Positions 6,780 to 8,467 of a stretch of 8,467 nt of DNA are shown here, piece by piece; position 1 is the first letter of the stretch, and every line of letters starts with the position of its first letter. The position numbers and the translations under genes were made by a program. The DNA comes from Oscillospiraceae bacterium (GTDB lineage: Bacteria > Bacillota > Clostridia > Oscillospirales > Ruminococcaceae), in NCBI GenBank assembly GCA_029240015.1, contig JARBTU010000059.1:1-8467 (forward strand). The letters are read 5' to 3'. Below the pieces are notes generated by a model. That model did not search any database and was not told the origin of the DNA. It was given only the letters and a program-made list of their open reading frames with translations.

Positions 6780-7820
6780 TCAGTCCAGTACTTTATCAGA
6801 AGGAAAGGTAAAATAAACCGTAGCACCCTTTCCAACTTCCCCTATAATCCATACCTTCCCTTCATGCAAAAGAATTATCTTTTTCACGATGGCAAGACCG
6901 ACGCCGCTTCCTTCAAACTCACCTAACGTATGCATACGCTGGAACATTCCAAATAAATTTTGCGAAAATTGCATGTCAAACCCTGCCCCGTTGTCGCGGA
7001 TAAAAAATACATTTTCCCCGTTCTCACTCATGCATCCCGTAGTAATCAAGCCCTCTTTCTGATCTCGTGTAAACTTAATCGCATTTGAGAGGATATTGGT
7101 AATTGCCTGTCGCAGCAACACAGGATCTCCAAGCACTGCAGGCAATTTTGATTCAAAATTCAGCTTTATTGCATTACCGTTGACATAAGAAGCCTGCAAA
7201 GTATCAAAGACCTCTTGAATCATTTCTTTTAAATCAACAATTTGATTACACGGTATTTCCTGAGCTATTCGAGTATATTCAAGCAATTTGTTGGAAAGAT
7301 CAATCGTTTCGTCGCAAATATTTCGAATATTTGTAATAATACTATACGCTTCGGAATCCAGATCTTTTCCATAATCTTCTAAAAATATCCGCGCATATCC
7401 ATCAATGGCACGCACAGGCGCTTTGATTTCATGGGATATCGTAAAATTGAACGACGCAAGCTCATTATTGGCCTCAATCAACGCTTTAGTCTCCGTGTTA
7501 TTCTCTGCTTCACTCGTGTTTTTTAACCCTAACGTCTGATTGGCTCCATATTGCGCCTTGGATTCAGTAATAGATTCTGAGGTATCAGAAGGTTTTCGCA
7601 AGCTCAAAAAAATCAATACTAAACATATCGCTTGCAGCGCTACGATGGTGCTAAGACAAATAAGAAAAGGCGGCTCAGCAGATTTTGCAAAATAAAACAA
7701 AGATATTGTTGAAAAAACAAAAAGAAAACAGAACAAAACCAACGTCCAAATCCTGAGATTAAAACGCAGTTTCTTGTTCTGTTTCAATTTGCCTGTCTTT
7801 GCTTTAGATTGTAGTAGCAT
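6780..7820 (-). CDS. Membrane sensor histidine kinase (HisKA + HATPase_c)
   Basis: This is a 346-residue kinase. Two membrane helices (about 24-45 and 52-74) are joined by only some six residues, so no external sensor domain exists. A polar linker (75-120) leads to the HisKA domain with phospho-accepting H130 in FTISHEIKAPVRAIDGYARI, related to the 'SHDLRAPLRAI' group. The ATP-binding domain shows the N box N242-N246, G1 box DNGAGFD (276-282), an F box (290-293) and the G2 box GSGVGL (304-309). It should autophosphorylate and pass phosphate to a response regulator, most simply the one encoded downstream. ATG at 7818-7820 with GGAG 4 bases upstream is preferred over a TTG at 7854-7856, whose AAGG is only 2 bases away. 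The gene overlaps the JAMM gene by 17 bases, implying coupled translation. No clear terminator follows it. Confidence 0.92.
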   Translation of the reverse strand: MLLQSKAKTGKLKQNKKLRFNLRIWTLVLFCFLFVFSTISLFYFAKSAEPPFLICLSTIVALQAICLVLIFLSLRKPSDTSESITESKAQYGANQTLGLKNTSEAENNTETKALIEANNELASFNFTISHEIKAPVRAIDGYARIFLEDYGKDLDSEAYSIITNIRNICDETIDLSNKLLEYTRIAQEIPCNQIVDLKEMIQEVFDTLQASYVNGNAIKLNFESKLPAVLGDPVLLRQAITNILSNAIKFTRDQKEGLITTGCMSENGENVFFIRDNGAGFDMQFSQNLFGMFQRMHTLGEFEGSGVGLAIVKKIILLHEGKVWIIGEVGKGATVYFTFPSDKVLD

Positions 7821-8232
7821 ACTGCTCCAACACCTTATAATTTTCTTCTTTTGCAATGCCTTTTTCTATTAAAAAACTTTTTAGTACAGGCTTGCTGTCT
7901 TTTAAAGAAACAATCAAATAACTAAGGGATGAGTCAAATGCAAGCCGAATATCTTCCTGCGAAGGTCTTGCCGGTGTAGACGGATGGCTGTGAAAGTTCC
8001 CCAGCATCACCAGTCCCTGTGAACGCATATCGGTAATGCAACGAAACTGATCGCTGGGATCCATGGAAAAATGTTCCGGGCTCTCATCAGTATTTTTAAG
8101 TGGATAAACCTTTTTGATGATTTTTTTATTCCCCTCAATAATTCCGGCAATCAATCCACAGCCTTCATTCGGAAGGGCTTTTAACGCATGGTTTGCCATA
8201 ATGTCATAATGCTCACGCAGAATTTCAAGCAT
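7804..8232 (-). CDS. JAMM/Mov34-family metalloprotease, probable processor of the ThiS-like carrier
   Basis: This 142-residue single-domain JAB1/MPN/Mov34 protein has a complete zinc site: E23 in PNEGCGLIAG, then H81-S-H83-P, S91 and D94 in HSHPSTPARPSQED (the HxHP...SxxD JAMM motif). Bacterial relatives act on ubiquitin-like sulfur carriers: Mec+ cleaves CysO-cysteine, QbsD trims QbsE, and HcyD trims HcyS. The adjacent ThiS-like gene suggests the same kind of substrate here. ATG at 8230-8232 is chosen because it falls 1 base after the carrier's TAA, has GGGAG 11 bases upstream, and gives the start MLEILREHYDIM typical of the family. An in-frame GTG at 8242-8244 would add four residues and lacks a well-spaced SD. 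The end overlaps the kinase gene. The fold and active site are clear; the substrate is inferred. Confidence 0.92.
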   Translation of the reverse strand: MLEILREHYDIMANHALKALPNEGCGLIAGIIEGNKKIIKKVYPLKNTDESPEHFSMDPSDQFRCITDMRSQGLVMLGNFHSHPSTPARPSQEDIRLAFDSSLSYLIVSLKDSKPVLKSFLIEKGIAKEENYKVLEQYATTI

Positions 8233-8233
8233 T

Positions 8234-8446
8234 TTATACTTCACTCCCGCCGCCCATATAATATAAAAATTCTATAACAGAGCCCTCTTTAACAAGCGTG
8301 GTATCATATGAATCCCTTGGGATAATTTCATCATTAAGCTGAACAGTTACATATTCCTGCATTTCCACCTGTTCGGTATCAAGCAGTTCCTTTACAGTTA
8401 CTTCTTTTTCAATCTCTTTTTCTTTTCCGTTAATTGTTATGTTCAT
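8234..8446 (-). CDS. thiS: ThiS/MoaD-like sulfur carrier protein with a three-residue C-terminal extension
   Basis: This 70-residue beta-grasp protein starts MNITINGKEKEI and has the helix VTVKELL (17-23), the strand YVTVQLNDEIIPRD and the end GSVIEFLYYMGGG, all as in ThiS-type carriers. These proteins are adenylated at a C-terminal Gly-Gly by a ThiF/MoeB-like enzyme and then carry sulfur as a thiocarboxylate. Here the glycines (65-67) are followed by S-E-V, so the end must be trimmed before activation; the JAMM protease encoded 1 base downstream is the obvious candidate. An AGAGGAG SD lies 10 bases before the ATG. The symbol names the family: a role in thiamine, cysteine or methionine synthesis cannot be decided, and no thiamine genes are in view. 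The E1 enzyme would lie beyond the right edge, if present. Confidence 0.87.
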   Translation of the reverse strand: MNITINGKEKEIEKEVTVKELLDTEQVEMQEYVTVQLNDEIIPRDSYDTTLVKEGSVIEFLYYMGGGSEV

Positions 8447-8467
8447 TGTTTCATAACTCCTCTCAAC

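Noticed and set aside
8443..8467. Possible last codons of an upstream minus-strand gene ending ...MKQ with an ATGA overlap with the sulfur-carrier start
   Set aside because: One frame is open from the edge to a TGA overlapping the ATG, which suits an operon, but eight codons are too few to identify or confirm a gene.
1..8467. Search for CRISPR arrays, tRNA or rRNA genes, insertion sequences and known riboswitches
   Set aside because: No spaced direct repeats, tRNA-like cloverleaf, transposase frame with terminal repeats or recognisable aptamer core was seen; nearly all the sequence is explained by tightly packed genes.

Overview
The window looks like the chromosome of an anaerobic, low-GC, spore-forming Firmicute of the Clostridia type. 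The reasons are a complete GerA-type spore germination receptor operon, a flavodoxin-ferredoxin fusion of a kind typical of strict anaerobes, AT-rich intergenic DNA, and strong AGGAGG-like ribosome binding sites. The species cannot be fixed from this sequence. Apart from a gene tail at the left edge, everything is on the minus strand, so the transcriptional order runs from high to low coordinates.

Layout in order of transcription. (1) 8446-6780: a ThiS-like sulfur carrier with a short tail after its glycines, a JAMM/Mov34 metalloprotease and a membrane histidine kinase. They are packed as one unit (1-nt gap, then a 17-nt overlap) that probably begins beyond the right edge. (2) 6621-5533: a YesN-like AraC-type response regulator with its own sigma-A-like promoter and a downstream hairpin. 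(3) 5400-4507: an EFR1-type flavodoxin/2x[4Fe-4S] ferredoxin protein with a near-consensus sigma-A promoter and a perfect SD. The only start codon that fits is ATT. It ends at a 20-bp hairpin. (4) 4303-169: a germinant receptor operon in the order A, C, B plus a small fourth membrane subunit. A sigma-G-like promoter lies upstream and a perfect bidirectional terminator follows. (5) 1-108: the C-terminal end of a plus-strand Gfo/Idh/MocA-type oxidoreductase that converges on the same terminator.

Functional reading. The germination operon should be made in the forespore and should build one inner-membrane nutrient receptor: GerA ring-forming subunit, GerB transporter-like germinant binder, GerC lipoprotein and the small D subunit. 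The ThiS-like/JAMM pair fits a protein-thiocarboxylate sulfur-transfer route in which the protease trims the carrier to expose its glycine end. The tight coupling of a sensor kinase to this pair, followed by a response regulator and a redox protein, is the least ordinary part of the window. A common pathway for these genes is inference only.
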